Assembly: GCF_013359865.1 (NCBI RefSeq)
Contig: NZ_JABMCE010000075.1
Location: 29,899-93,898 of the forward strand
Reading direction: 5' to 3'
From: Curtobacterium pusillum
GTDB taxonomy: Bacteria > Actinomycetota > Actinomycetes > Actinomycetales > Microbacteriaceae
DNA length: 64,000 bases
This document shows positions 8,287 to 17,324 of this stretch, piece after piece. The notes below the pieces were generated by a model. That model worked only from the letters and a program-made list of their open reading frames with translations, was not told where the DNA came from and did no database searches. Positions within the stretch are counted from its first letter, which is position 1; each line of letters opens with the position of its first letter. A program made the position numbers and the translations under genes.

Positions 8287-9379
8287 GCTCCGACCGCACG
8301 ACGACCGACCCGATCCCGTCGCCGCCGCGCCCGGTGCGGTGGACACCGCAGCGATCCGGGTGGTCATGCAGTCCACCGACAAGCCGCGCGTGGCCGTCAT
8401 CGGTGCCGGCAGCTGGGGGACCACGTTCGCGAAGGTGCTCGCCGAGGGCGGAGCGTCCACCGTGGTGTGGGCCCGGCGTCCGGAGGTGGCGCGCGAGATC
8501 ACCGAGACGAAGCGCAACTCCGACTACCTGCCGGGCATCAACCTGCCGCGCACCCTGACCGCGTCGACGTCGCTCGAGCAGGTGCTCGACGGCGCCTCGC
8601 AGGTCTACGTCTCGGTGCCGTCGCAGACGCTCCGCTCGAACCTGTCCGCGATCCGTGCGCTGCTCGCGCCCGACGTGCCCGTCGTCAGCCTGATGAAGGG
8701 CGTCGAGAAGGGCACTGGTCTGCGCATGAGCGAGGTCCTCCTCGAGGGCCTCGGGATCGACCAGGACCGCATCGCCGTCGCGAGCGGTCCGAACCTCGCG
8801 CTCGAGATCGCCCGGCGCCAGCCGACCGCCGCCGTGGTGTCGTCGTCCTCGGCCGAGACGGCGAGTGCGGTGGCCGCGGTCGCGACGAACCCGTACTTCC
8901 GCTCGTTCATCAACACCGATGTCATCGGGACCGAGTTCGGCGGGGTGCTCAAGAACCTCATCGCCGTGGCGATCGGGATCGTGGACGGGGTCGGCTACGG
9001 CGAGAACACGAAGGCGTCGATCATCACCCGCGGCCTCGCCGAGATGACAGACTTCGCGGTGTCGCTCGGTGCGCAGCCGTCGACGCTGTCCGGACTCGCG
9101 GGTCTCGGCGACCTCATCGCGACGTGTCAGTCGCCGCTCTCGCGGAACAACACCGCCGGTCGGCTGCTCGGCCAGGGGTACCGCTTCGACGAGGTCGTGC
9201 GCCAGATGGACCAGACCGCCGAGGGCCTGGCGTCGGTGGCCCCGATCCTCGAGCTCGCCGCGGCGAACGGTGTCGACATGCCCATCGTGGGGCAGGTCGC
9301 CGAGGTGCTCGCCGGTAGGCTCGATCCGCGCAACATCGCGCCGCACCTCACCGAGACCGACGAGCCCCAGGGCGAGTGA
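8279..9379 (+). CDS. gpsA: Glycerol-3-phosphate dehydrogenase [NAD(P)+]
   Basis: GpsA reduces dihydroxyacetone phosphate to sn-glycerol 3-phosphate for phospholipid synthesis, next to plsC which uses the product line. The Rossmann motif is VAVIGAGSWGTTFAKVLAEG, with the later VASGPNLALEIA, the catalytic-lysine region GGVLKNLIAVAIG and AGLGDLIATCQSPLSRN. TTG at 8279 is taken as start because AAGGAG (8263-8268) is ideally placed; this overlaps plsC by eight bases and gives a 30-residue extension before the conserved domain. An ATG at 8366 would start directly at the domain (MQSTDKPRVAVIG). Confidence 0.93.
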   Translation: MSELRPHDDRPDPVAAAPGAVDTAAIRVVMQSTDKPRVAVIGAGSWGTTFAKVLAEGGASTVVWARRPEVAREITETKRNSDYLPGINLPRTLTASTSLEQVLDGASQVYVSVPSQTLRSNLSAIRALLAPDVPVVSLMKGVEKGTGLRMSEVLLEGLGIDQDRIAVASGPNLALEIARRQPTAAVVSSSSAETASAVAAVATNPYFRSFINTDVIGTEFGGVLKNLIAVAIGIVDGVGYGENTKASIITRGLAEMTDFAVSLGAQPSTLSGLAGLGDLIATCQSPLSRNNTAGRLLGQGYRFDEVVRQMDQTAEGLASVAPILELAAANGVDMPIVGQVAEVLAGRLDPRNIAPHLTETDEPQGE

Positions 9380-9417
9380 CCGGTCCGGCCGTGCCCACGA
9401 TCTCCGAGGGGGCTCCC

Positions 9418-10500
9418 ATGTCAACGACCACCGTCGCCGTGCTGTTCGGCGGGCGCTCCAGCGAGCACGAGATCAGCTGCGTGACCGCCGGGGGGATCAT
9501 GGACGTGGTCGACCGCTCCGTGTACGAGATCGTGCCGGTCGGGATCACGAAGGACGGCGCGTTCACGCTGCAGTCCGACGACCCGGCGCAGTGGGCGTTG
9601 CGTGACGGCGCACTCCCGACCGTCCCGGACAACGGCACGCGCGTCGCGTTCCCGACCTCGCCGGCCACGCGTGAGCTCGTCGTGACCCACCCGGACGGAA
9701 CAGCCACCACGATCCCGGTCGACATCGTGTTCCCGATCCTGCACGGCCCGTTCGGTGAGGACGGCACGGTCCAGGGGCTGCTCGAGATCGCCGGCCTGCC
9801 GTACGTCGGCGACGGGGTGCTCGCCAGCGCCCTGGCGATGGACAAGCACGTCGCGAAGGCCGTCCTCGAGCACGCCGGACTCCGGGTCGCGCCCTGGACG
9901 ACCGTGCTCCGACGCGAGTGGGCGGCCGACCCGGTGGACGTCGCCGAGGCGGTCGCCGCGCACGGGTGGCCGCTGTTCGTGAAGCCGGCGCGCGCGGGCT
10001 CCAGCATGGGGGTCTCCCGCGTGGACGAGCCGGCGGAGCTCGGCGCCGCGATGGACCTGGCGTTCGAGCACGACTCGAAGGTGATCGTCGAGCCGCGGGT
10101 GATCGGCCGCGAGGTCGAGGTCGCCGTGCTCGAGGGCCGTGACGGCGTCCCGCGCACGAGCCTGCCCGGCGAGATCGTCGTCGCGGAGGACGGTTTCTAC
10201 GACTTCGCCTCGAAGTACCTCGGCGGGGACGAGTCCCTGCTCTGCCCGGCGCCCCTGACCGACGAGCAGACGGACGAGATCCGGTCGATCGGCGCCCGCG
10301 CGTTCGAGGCGATCGGCGGCGCCGGCCTCGCCCGGGTCGACTGCTTCCTGACCGACGACGGCTTCGTCGTGAACGAGGTCAACACGATGCCGGGGTTCAC
10401 CCCGCTGTCGATGTACCCGCGGTGCTGGGCGGCATCCGGGGTGTCCTACGGCGAGCTCGTGACGGAGCTCATCGAGCTGGGGCGCGCCGCCGTCCGCTGA
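9418..10500 (+). CDS. ddl: D-alanine--D-alanine ligase
   Basis: Ddl (360 residues) joins two D-alanines with ATP to make the peptidoglycan dipeptide. Present are VLFGGRSSEHEISC at the N-terminus, HGPFGEDGTVQGLLEIAGLPYVG, the ATP-grasp lysine region WPLFVKPARAGSSMGV, and the metal-binding RVDCFLTDDGFVVNEVNTMPG. The Tyr of LPYVGDG is typical of normal D-Ala-D-Ala ligases rather than D-Ala-D-lactate enzymes. ATG at 9418 has a purine-rich GAGGGGG just upstream; a GTG at 9376 overlapping gpsA would add 14 non-conserved residues. Operon with murA, plsC and gpsA. Confidence 0.96.
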   Translation: MSTTTVAVLFGGRSSEHEISCVTAGGIMDVVDRSVYEIVPVGITKDGAFTLQSDDPAQWALRDGALPTVPDNGTRVAFPTSPATRELVVTHPDGTATTIPVDIVFPILHGPFGEDGTVQGLLEIAGLPYVGDGVLASALAMDKHVAKAVLEHAGLRVAPWTTVLRREWAADPVDVAEAVAAHGWPLFVKPARAGSSMGVSRVDEPAELGAAMDLAFEHDSKVIVEPRVIGREVEVAVLEGRDGVPRTSLPGEIVVAEDGFYDFASKYLGGDESLLCPAPLTDEQTDEIRSIGARAFEAIGGAGLARVDCFLTDDGFVVNEVNTMPGFTPLSMYPRCWAASGVSYGELVTELIELGRAAVR

Positions 10501-10506
10501 CGCTGC

Positions 10507-10992
10507 TCAGCCCTGCACCTGGGACGCGTCGAGGCACTCGTGGCCGTCCTTCGGCAGGGTCGAGACCGCGTCGGTGACGTCCTGCACGACCTGGTTCGTG
10601 GTCTTCGTCGAGTCGATGACGACCTGCACCGCCGGAGACCGACCGAACGTCGTGTAGATGATCCGCTTGCCGCGGTCGTCGCGGATCCAGTCGACCCCGC
10701 TCAACGAGAAGCAGGGCAGGTCCGACACCGTCGGCACGGCCACGCCGCAGTGGTACAGCGCCACCTCGGGGTCGCCCCACGCGGCGGTCGACTGCGCGTT
10801 CGTGTTCCGGAGGTCGAACTTCGTGTCGACCGCGGCCGGCAGCCGGACCTGTGCTGCGGCGCACGCGGCGGCGTTCGCGGACGGCGCCGGCGACATCGCC
10901 ACGGCGTTCGTGCACCCGGTCAGTCCCGCCGCGAGGGCGATCACGACGCCGGCGATCGCGATCTTCCGGGAGGGGCGGCGCACGGTGTCCAT
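10507..10992 (-). CDS. DUF3515 lipoprotein
   Basis: A 161-residue predicted lipoprotein of the DUF3515 family, found in Actinobacteria and of unknown function. The N-terminus is a type II signal peptide: basic MDTVRRPSRK, a hydrophobic stretch IAIAGVVIALAAG and the lipobox LTGC with Cys at residue 27. The mature part has three further Cys, which suggests disulfides outside the cell, and the family-typical segments VALYHCGV and SGVDWIRDDRGKR. It is convergent with ddl (6 bases apart) and divergent from thiL across 24 bases, so the two promoters must overlap. Confidence 0.85.
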   Translation of the reverse strand: MDTVRRPSRKIAIAGVVIALAAGLTGCTNAVAMSPAPSANAAACAAAQVRLPAAVDTKFDLRNTNAQSTAAWGDPEVALYHCGVAVPTVSDLPCFSLSGVDWIRDDRGKRIIYTTFGRSPAVQVVIDSTKTTNQVVQDVTDAVSTLPKDGHECLDASQVQG

Positions 10993-11016
10993 CGGTGTCC
11001 AGGCTACCGTTCTCGT

Positions 11017-12006
11017 GTGGACGCGACGTACGACGCCTGGGCCGGACCGACCGTGGGGGACCTCGGCGAACTCGCCGTCCTCGACCGCATCGTGCGACGG
11101 CTCCCGGCCGGGACGCCGGTCCTCGGCCCCGGGGACGACTGCGCGGTGGTGTCCGCGCCGGACGGCCGGTTCGTCGTGACGACCGACATGATGGTGCACG
11201 GCCCGGACTTCCGCTGGGCGTGGTCCTCGCCCGAGGACGTCGGCTGGAAGGCCGTCGCGACGAACCTCTCGGACGTCGCGGCGATGGGGGCGGTGCCGAC
11301 CGGGCTGGTCATCGCCCTGGCGGCGCCGCAGGGCACCCCGGTCGCGGTGCTCGAGTCCTTCGCCGACGGCGTGCGGGTGGCCGTGGACGCCCTCGCGCCC
11401 ACGTGCGGCGTCGTCGGTGGCGACCTGTCGACCTCGGCGACGTTCACGGTCTCGGTGACGGCGTTCGGCGACCTCGAGGGTCGGGCACCGGTCGTCCGCT
11501 CGGGCGCCCGACCGGGCGACGTCCTGGCGGTGTCCGGCGAGCTCGGAGCCGCCGCTCGCGGTCTCACGCGGCTGTTCCGCGAGGGCGTCGACGAGCACGG
11601 GGAACCCTCCCGCGCGGCGGCCGTCGCGAGCGGGGCGGACGGGGACCCCGACGTCGCACGGCAGCGGCGCCCGGTACCGCCGATCGCCGACGGCCCCCTC
11701 GCCGCCGGAGCCGGCGCCACGGCCATGCTCGACCTGTCCGACGGCCTGGCGATCGACGCCGGTCGGCTCGCCCGCGCCAGTGGTGTCACGCTGTCGCTCG
11801 AGGCGGACCTCGACGACATCGCGCTGCACGGCGGCGAGGACCACGGGCTGCTCGCGACGTTCCCCGCGGACTCGGCGCTGCCCGGGGGATTCCGCCGGAT
11901 CGGCGTCGTGCGCGACCGCTCCGAGGCCTACCTCGTGCACGGCACCACACCGGTGCCGACCACCGGCTGGGACCCCTACGCCGACTGGGACGGTGCCGCC
12001 GGCTGA
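11017..12006 (+). CDS. thiL: Thiamine-phosphate kinase
   Basis: ThiL (329 residues) phosphorylates thiamine monophosphate to the active diphosphate. Motifs: the N-terminal VGDLGELAVLDRI, the metal-binding GPGDDCAVV, TTDMMVHGPDFRWAWSSPEDVGWKA, NLSDVAAMGA, GGDLS and the C-terminal LDLSDGLAID. GTG at 11017 is favoured because the ThiL domain begins within ten residues and a -10-like TACCGT lies a few bases upstream, as in leaderless actinobacterial genes. No other thiamine gene is near. A linker near residues 190-220 (charged, SGADGDPDVARQRR) is longer than usual. Confidence 0.95.
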   Translation: MDATYDAWAGPTVGDLGELAVLDRIVRRLPAGTPVLGPGDDCAVVSAPDGRFVVTTDMMVHGPDFRWAWSSPEDVGWKAVATNLSDVAAMGAVPTGLVIALAAPQGTPVAVLESFADGVRVAVDALAPTCGVVGGDLSTSATFTVSVTAFGDLEGRAPVVRSGARPGDVLAVSGELGAAARGLTRLFREGVDEHGEPSRAAAVASGADGDPDVARQRRPVPPIADGPLAAGAGATAMLDLSDGLAIDAGRLARASGVTLSLEADLDDIALHGGEDHGLLATFPADSALPGGFRRIGVVRDRSEAYLVHGTTPVPTTGWDPYADWDGAAG

Positions 12007-12094
12007 CCCGAGCCCCTGACGTGGCGACGCGTCGGCCGGACGCGATCCGTGCCTCCAGGCAGTTCGTGCGTGAGCATCCTGCGACGTTCCACGT

Positions 12095-12220
12095 GTCGAT
12101 CGACCGGTGGGGTGTCGGAACATGCACACGCCCTCGGTGCGTGTGCATCGTTCGACATCTCGTGCGTCGATCGACCAGTGCGGTGTCGTGAACCGCGTGC
12201 CTGCGCGGACGTCACGACAC
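12095..12220. repeat. Cluster of inverted and direct repeats between thiL and rsmD
   Basis: Between these convergent genes are two copies of the 10-bp palindrome GTCGATCGAC (12095-12104 and 12166-12175), each followed by a similar GGTGTCG segment. A perfect 10-bp hairpin ATGCACACGC/GCGTGTGCAT (12122-12131 and 12139-12148) lies between them. A second hairpin GTGTCGTGA/TCACGACAC (12183-12191 and 12212-12220) has an inner CCGCG/CGCGG stem. A lone GCCTCCAG of the palindrome family lies just before. The likely role is transcription termination for both genes; no U-tract is seen. Confidence 0.6.
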
Positions 12221-12228
12221 GGGACGGA

Positions 12229-12792
12229 CTACGCGGCGGCGACCACGGCCTCCCACGCCACGGTCTCTCCGTAGCTGCGCTTGCTGAACGGCTCGAGGCG
12301 GTCGGGCCACGCGGGCTCGGGGGAACGCTTGCTCCGCTCCACGATCACCACGGCGGCCGTCGTCAACCGCGGCACGAGGGCCTCGAGCACCTCGGCGAGC
12401 TCGTGCTCCGTGACGTCGTACGGCGGGTCGATGAACACCAGGTCGAACGTCCGCACGGTGCCGCGCAGGTACCCGAGCACGGGCTGCGGATGCACGTCGA
12501 TCCGCACGCCGGGCACACGCTGCTGAACCGCCCGGGCGTTCGCCCGACAGGCCTGCGCCGCGGCGGATGCGCGGTCGACGAGCACGACCTCGACCGCGCC
12601 GCGGGACGCCGCCTCGAGCCCGAGGGCACCGGTCCCCGCGTAGAGGTCCGCCACCGACGTGTCGTCCACGAGCCCCCGTGCCTCCAGCGACGAGAACAGC
12701 GCCTCGCGCACCCGGTCGCTCGTCGGCCGCGTGCCGGACTTCGGCACCCGGAGCGTGGTGGAACCGGCGGCGCCGGCGATGATGCGGGTCAT
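12229..12792 (-). CDS. rsmD: 16S rRNA (guanine(966)-N(2))-methyltransferase RsmD
   Basis: RsmD (187 residues) methylates G966 of 16S rRNA using S-adenosylmethionine. Visible are the N-terminal MTRIIAGAAG, the RPTSDRVREALFSSL segment, the SAM site VADLYAGTGALGLEAASRGA and the catalytic FIDPPYD. Length and order match the family. The gene faces the opposite way to its neighbours. coaD, often its immediate partner elsewhere, lies about 2.4 kb away beyond recG on the other strand; recG, rsmD and coaD cluster together in many Actinobacteria. Confidence 0.95.
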   Translation of the reverse strand: MTRIIAGAAGSTTLRVPKSGTRPTSDRVREALFSSLEARGLVDDTSVADLYAGTGALGLEAASRGAVEVVLVDRASAAAQACRANARAVQQRVPGVRIDVHPQPVLGYLRGTVRTFDLVFIDPPYDVTEHELAEVLEALVPRLTTAAVVIVERSKRSPEPAWPDRLEPFSKRSYGETVAWEAVVAAA

Positions 12793-12888
12793 GCAGCCAC
12801 CGTAGCGGGCCGTCGGACGCTCCAGGAGTCGTCCACAGGCCGGCCTGGAGGCACGGGGCACGTCGGTCCCGCCGGGTACCGTTGACGT

Positions 12889-15114
12889 GTGGTCACGACC
12901 GGAACGACAACCGAGCCGGCGGCGCCGGACCTCGGTCCCGCGCCGCTCGACGCGCGGCTGGCGAACGTCCTCGGCGGCCGGACGGCGAGCGCCATCGAGA
13001 AGGCGTTCGGGTACCGCACGGTCGGGGAGTTCCTCGAGCACGCACCCCGGCGCTACGCCGAGCGCGGCGCCCTGACGGCGCTCGACTCGCTCGCGATCGG
13101 CGAGTCGGTGACGATCGTGGCCGAGGTCGTCGACGTGCGGGAACGGACGATGCGTGCCCGACGCGGGTCGATCCTCGAAGCGAAGATCGGCGACGGCAAG
13201 GGCCTGCTGACGCTGACGTTCTTCAACCAAGGCTGGCGCACGAAGGACCTCGTGCCCGGTGCCCGCGGCATCTTCGCCGGCAAGGTCAGCGACTACCGGG
13301 GCGCCCGGCAGCTGGCGCACCCCGACTACGAGCTCTTCGACCGCGACGACCCCCGCGCGACGGCCGACCCCGGGGACGAGGAAGCGATCCGCTGGTCGCG
13401 CCAGCCGATCCCGATCTACCCGGCGACCTCGACCCTCTCGTCGTGGCAGATCGCGAAGTCGATCGGCATCGTCCTCGACACCCTGCCCGACCTGCCGGAC
13501 CCGATCCCCGGTCCGGTCCGCGCGCGGCTCGACCTCGTGCCGTTCCGGCGCGCCCTCGAGCTCCTGCACCGCCCCGAGAAGGTCGCCGACTTCAAGCGCG
13601 CGCAGGACGCCCTCCGTTACCGCGAGGCGTTCGTGCTGCAGACCGCCCTGGTGCAGCGCCGCATCGCCGCCCGGGCCACGGCCGCCACGCCCCGCTCCGC
13701 CTCGCCCGGCGGCATCCTCGAACGGTTCGACGCCACCCTGCCGTTCACCCTCACCGACGACCAGCAGTCGGTCGGCGCCGAGATCGCCCACGACCTGGCG
13801 GGGGACTGGCCGATGCACCGCCTCGTGCAGGGCGAGGTCGGGTCCGGCAAGACCCTCGTGGCGATCCGGGCGATGCTCACGGTCGCGGAGTCCGGCGGCC
13901 AGTCCGCGCTGATCGCCCCGACCGAGGTGCTCGCGGCGCAGCACCTCCGGTCGATCGTGAAGTTCCTCGGGCCGGACCTCGCGGCGGAACTCCGCCCCGT
14001 GATCCTCACCGGCTCCCAGTCGACCGACGAACGCCGCCGGGCCCTGCTCGCCGCGGCGTCCGGCAGTTCGCGGCTCGTCGTCGGTACGCACGCGCTCCTC
14101 GGCGACCGCGTGGACTTCGCCGAGCTCGGGCTCGTGGTCGTCGACGAGCAGCACCGCTTCGGCGTGGAGCAGCGCGAGGCCCTCCGCACGAAGGGCGCGA
14201 CACCGCCGCACGTGCTCGTCCTCACGGCGACGCCGATCCCGCGCACGGTGGCGATGACGGTCTTCGGCGACCTCGACGTCTCGACGATCACCGGGCTGCC
14301 CTCGGGTCGGGCCGGCGTGGAGACCTTCACCGTCGGCCTCGCCGAGCACCCGGGGTGGGAATCCCGCATCTGGACCCGCATGGCCGAGGAGCTCAGCGCC
14401 GGCCGGCAGGCGTTCGTGGTCTGCCCGGCGATCGACGACGCCCACGCCGAGGACGACGGCGAACCCGATCCCGAGTCCGACGACGACGTTCCGAAGCGTG
14501 CGCCCGCCACCGTGCTTGCGACGGCCGAGCGGATGCGCGCGATGCCCGTGCTCGGGGGGCGCCGGATCGAGGTCCTGCACGGCCGCATGACGGCGGAGGA
14601 GAAGGACCGCGTCATGACGTCGTTCGCCGCCGGCGGCGTCGACGTCCTGGTCGCGACCACCGTGATCGAGGTTGGCGTCGACGTGCCGAACGCGTCGATG
14701 ATGGCGGTCCTCGACGCCGACCGGTTCGGCGTCTCGCAGCTGCACCAGCTCCGCGGGCGCATCGGTCGCGGCCAGTACGCCGGCGTGTGCCTCCTCGTCA
14801 CCGCTGCCGAGCTCGAGACGACGTCCCGAGAGCGGGTGGACGCGGTGTCGGCCTCGGACGACGGGTTCGAACTCGCCCGCGTCGACCTCGAGCTCCGGCG
14901 CGAGGGCGACGTCCTCGGCGAACGGCAGTCGGGCGGCCGGTCGTCGCTCAACCTGCTGCGCGTCGTCGAGCACGCCGACCTCATCGTCGACGCGCGCGAG
15001 GAAGCCGAGCGCATCCTCGAGCCCGACCCGCAGCTCGAGGGGCACCCGGCGCTGCGCGAAGCCCTGGCCCGCCGCCTCGACGAGTCCGACGCGGCGTTCC
15101 TCGGCAAGAACTGA
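12889..15114 (+). CDS. recG: ATP-dependent DNA helicase RecG
   Basis: RecG (741 residues) remodels stalled replication forks and Holliday junctions. The N-terminal wedge/OB domain contains TVGEFLEHAPRRYAERG and GKGLLTLTFFNQGW. Helicase motifs follow in order: Walker A QGEVGSGKTLVA (about residue 315), DEQHRFGVEQRE as motif II, LTATPIPRTVAM as motif III, VATTVIEVGVDVPNAS as motif V and HQLRGRIGRG as motif VI. GTG at 12889 lies six bases after a TACCGT -10 (12877-12882), so the message is probably leaderless. An acidic insertion (EDDGEPDPESDDD) near residue 525 is lineage-specific. Confidence 0.97.
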   Translation: MVTTGTTTEPAAPDLGPAPLDARLANVLGGRTASAIEKAFGYRTVGEFLEHAPRRYAERGALTALDSLAIGESVTIVAEVVDVRERTMRARRGSILEAKIGDGKGLLTLTFFNQGWRTKDLVPGARGIFAGKVSDYRGARQLAHPDYELFDRDDPRATADPGDEEAIRWSRQPIPIYPATSTLSSWQIAKSIGIVLDTLPDLPDPIPGPVRARLDLVPFRRALELLHRPEKVADFKRAQDALRYREAFVLQTALVQRRIAARATAATPRSASPGGILERFDATLPFTLTDDQQSVGAEIAHDLAGDWPMHRLVQGEVGSGKTLVAIRAMLTVAESGGQSALIAPTEVLAAQHLRSIVKFLGPDLAAELRPVILTGSQSTDERRRALLAAASGSSRLVVGTHALLGDRVDFAELGLVVVDEQHRFGVEQREALRTKGATPPHVLVLTATPIPRTVAMTVFGDLDVSTITGLPSGRAGVETFTVGLAEHPGWESRIWTRMAEELSAGRQAFVVCPAIDDAHAEDDGEPDPESDDDVPKRAPATVLATAERMRAMPVLGGRRIEVLHGRMTAEEKDRVMTSFAAGGVDVLVATTVIEVGVDVPNASMMAVLDADRFGVSQLHQLRGRIGRGQYAGVCLLVTAAELETTSRERVDAVSASDDGFELARVDLELRREGDVLGERQSGGRSSLNLLRVVEHADLIVDAREEAERILEPDPQLEGHPALREALARRLDESDAAFLGKN

Positions 15115-15165
15115 CCGCCGCGCCGACGTCGGGAACTCGCACGGACGACTCGGTATCGTCATCGC

Positions 15166-15660
15166 ATGGCGCAGATCGCGGTGGTTCCCGGTTCGTTCGA
15201 TCCCGTGACCCTCGGGCACCTCGACGTGATCGGCCGAGCCGCGGGGCTGTTCGACGAGGTGCACGTGCTCGTCGTGCACAACCCCGACAAGAAGCCCGCG
15301 ATGTTCGACGCCGTCGACCGGGTCCGGCTCATCGAGGAATCGCTCGTCGAGACGGGCCTGCCCGACAACGTGCGGGTCGGGGAGTGGACCTCCGGGCTGC
15401 TCGTCGACTACTGCCGGCAGGTCGGCGCGAAGGTCCTGGTGAAGGGCGTCCGCTCCGGCGAGGACGTGGCGTACGAGACCCCGATGGCGATCATGAACCG
15501 GCACCTCGCGGACGTCGAGACGGTGTTCCTGCTGCCGGAAGCGTCGCGCGCGCACGTGTCGAGCTCGCTCATCCGGCAGGTCGCGTCCCTCGGCGGCGAC
15601 GTGGCCCCGTACGTGCCCGCGGTCGTGGCGGCCGCGCTCCACGAGCACACCGGACGTTGA
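15166..15660 (+). CDS. coaD: Pantetheine-phosphate adenylyltransferase
   Basis: CoaD (164 residues) makes dephospho-CoA from 4'-phosphopantetheine and ATP, the penultimate step of CoA synthesis. The nucleotidyltransferase signature [14 protein letters not shown] is at the N-terminus, with [17 protein letters not shown] and the C-terminal [17 protein letters not shown] typical of the family. The ATG follows a TATCGT -10 hexamer (15154-15159) by six bases, so translation is probably leaderless. Confidence 0.97.
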   Translation: MAQIAVVPGSFDPVTLGHLDVIGRAAGLFDEVHVLVVHNPDKKPAMFDAVDRVRLIEESLVETGLPDNVRVGEWTSGLLVDYCRQVGAKVLVKGVRSGEDVAYETPMAIMNRHLADVETVFLLPEASRAHVSSSLIRQVASLGGDVAPYVPAVVAAALHEHTGR

Positions 15661-15715
15661 ACACGCCCGTCCACCGCCTCGACTCACGGGCCGGAGCGCT
15701 GTAGGCTTGTCGATC

Positions 15716-16330
15716 GTGTCTTCCCACGTGAACAGCCCCTACGCCCTGCGCGTGCGCGACCTCGCGCACCGGCCGGGCGAGATGCGCGAGCACTCGCTCG
15801 ACATCACGGTGCCGGACGCGATGGGGGCCGGCGTCATCGCTGTCCGCCAGGGCGCGACGATGCACATCGACGTGCGGCTCGAGGGCCTGCACGAGGGCGT
15901 CCTCGTCTCCGGCCACGCCTCGGCCGAGGCCGAGGGGGAGTGCTCGCGCTGCCTGATCGAGATCAGCGAACCCGTCGAGGTCGATTTCGCCGAGCTGTTC
16001 GCGTATGATGCCTCGGAGGATTTCGACTTCTTCGTTCACGATGACCTCGTGGATTGTGAACAGGTCGTTCGAGATGCGGTGGTGCTGGCGCTGCCGTTCC
16101 AGCCGGTCTGCCGACCGGACTGCCCAGGCCTCGACCCGGTGACGGGCGAGCGACTGGCCGACATCGGCGAGCAGCGCGCTCACGAGGTCCTGGACCCCCG
16201 GTGGGCAGCCCTGAGCGGACTCACCCTCGACGACGCGGACAGCGGCGGCGAGACCACCGACGAAGCCAGCACGACCACGCCCCAGACCACCGAGGGTCAG
16301 GAGCGGTCCGACGCCGAACAGGCCGACTGA
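15716..16330 (+). CDS. DUF177 (YceD-like) protein
   Basis: A 204-residue DUF177 protein. The family is linked to 23S rRNA accumulation and is nearly always next to rpmF, as here. The core GECSRCLIEISEPVEVDFAELF contains a CxxC pair, and a second pair (CRPDCPGL) could complete a zinc site. The C-terminus is a Thr/Glu-rich tail of about 40 residues with no conserved content. GTG at 15716 is chosen because TAGGCT (15702-15707) forms a -10 at leaderless distance; a TTG at 15707 would lie inside that hexamer. Confidence 0.88.
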   Translation: MSSHVNSPYALRVRDLAHRPGEMREHSLDITVPDAMGAGVIAVRQGATMHIDVRLEGLHEGVLVSGHASAEAEGECSRCLIEISEPVEVDFAELFAYDASEDFDFFVHDDLVDCEQVVRDAVVLALPFQPVCRPDCPGLDPVTGERLADIGEQRAHEVLDPRWAALSGLTLDDADSGGETTDEASTTTPQTTEGQERSDAEQAD

Positions 16331-16377
16331 CCGCCGCCCCTCGCCACTGACCACCGACCAACCGAAAGAGAACCACC

Positions 16378-16581
16378 ATGGCCGTTCCCAAGCGCAAGCA
16401 GTCCCGTGCCAACACGCACGCCCGTCGTTCGCAGTGGAAGGCCGCTCCGGTCCAGCTCGTGAAGACGATCGAGGGTGGCAAGGTCACCTACAGCCTCCCG
16501 CACCGCGCCAAGGTCGTCGAGGACTCGGCCGGCACGCCCCTGTACATGGAGTACAAGGGCCGCAAGGTCGCCGACGTCTGA
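16378..16581 (+). CDS. rpmF: 50S ribosomal protein L32
   Basis: Ribosomal protein L32 (67 residues) starts [22 protein letters not shown]. It has no cysteine at all, so it is the zinc-free (C-minus) type rather than the CxxC zinc-ribbon type. It follows DUF177 by 47 bases with a GAAAGAGAA purine-rich ribosome site, and is followed 13 bases later by rnc, the usual yceD-rpmF-rnc-mutM-smc order. Confidence 0.97.
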   Translation: MAVPKRKQSRANTHARRSQWKAAPVQLVKTIEGGKVTYSLPHRAKVVEDSAGTPLYMEYKGRKVADV

Positions 16582-16594
16582 TCGGACCGAACGC

Positions 16595-17320
16595 ATGACC
16601 GCGACGTCCGGCACCACGGGGTCCCGCCCCGTGGGGCCGGACGTCGTTCGTCTGCAGGGCATCCTCGGGGCCGACATCGACCTCGAGCTGCTCCAGCTCG
16701 CCCTCACGCACCGCTCGTACGCGTACGAGCACGGCGGCATCGGGCACAACGAACGTCTCGAGTTCCTCGGGGACTCCATCCTCGGCCAGGCCGTGACCGT
16801 GAAGCTCTACCGGTCCTTCCCCGACCTCGACGAAGGCGACCTCGCCAAGCGGCGCGCCAGCCTCGTCTCGACGGTCGCCCTCGCCGAGATCGCCCGGATG
16901 ATCGGGCTTGGCGAGTACCTCCGGCTCGGGAAGGGCGAGGAGCAGACCGGCGGCCGGAACAAGTCGTCGATCCTCGCCGACACGGTCGAGGCCGTCATCG
17001 GCGCGACGTACCTGTCCGCCGGCCCGGATCCGGCGACAGCGCTCGTGCTCCGGCTGGTCGAGCCGCTGCTCATCGACCCGGACCGCTTCGGCGCCGCGAT
17101 GGACCCGAAGACGAGCCTGCAGGAGCTCGCGTCGAGCCTCTCGCTGGGCAACCCGTCCTACCGCGTGACCGAGGCCGGTCCCGATCACGACAAGACCTTC
17201 CACGCGACCGTCGTACTGCAGGGCGAGGACGTCTCGACCGGGAGGGGGTCGAGCAAGAAGACCGCCGAGATGGCCGCTGCGCTCGAGGCGTGGACCCGGC
17301 TCTCCGGCCGGGCGGCCTGA
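16595..17320 (+). CDS. rnc: Ribonuclease III
   Basis: RNase III (241 residues) cleaves double-stranded RNA in rRNA maturation and mRNA decay. The catalytic signature NERLEFLGDSILG and the second acidic box ADTVEAVIGATYLSAG supply the metal-binding Glu/Asp residues. The C-terminal double-stranded-RNA-binding domain runs from about residue 168 (DPKTSLQELASSL) to GRGSSKKTAEMAAALEAW. ATG at 16595 is chosen as the first start past rpmF that leads straight into the domain. Four bases separate it from mutM. Confidence 0.97.
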   Translation: MTATSGTTGSRPVGPDVVRLQGILGADIDLELLQLALTHRSYAYEHGGIGHNERLEFLGDSILGQAVTVKLYRSFPDLDEGDLAKRRASLVSTVALAEIARMIGLGEYLRLGKGEEQTGGRNKSSILADTVEAVIGATYLSAGPDPATALVLRLVEPLLIDPDRFGAAMDPKTSLQELASSLSLGNPSYRVTEAGPDHDKTFHATVVLQGEDVSTGRGSSKKTAEMAAALEAWTRLSGRAA

Positions 17321-17324
17321 CCGC

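Noticed and set aside
12229..15687. 1152-codon open frame on the minus strand covering recG and coaD
   Set aside because: Only its last 187 codons (rsmD) resemble a protein. The rest is Arg/Gly/Asp-rich shadow of recG and coaD, whose frames carry clear helicase and nucleotidyltransferase motifs.
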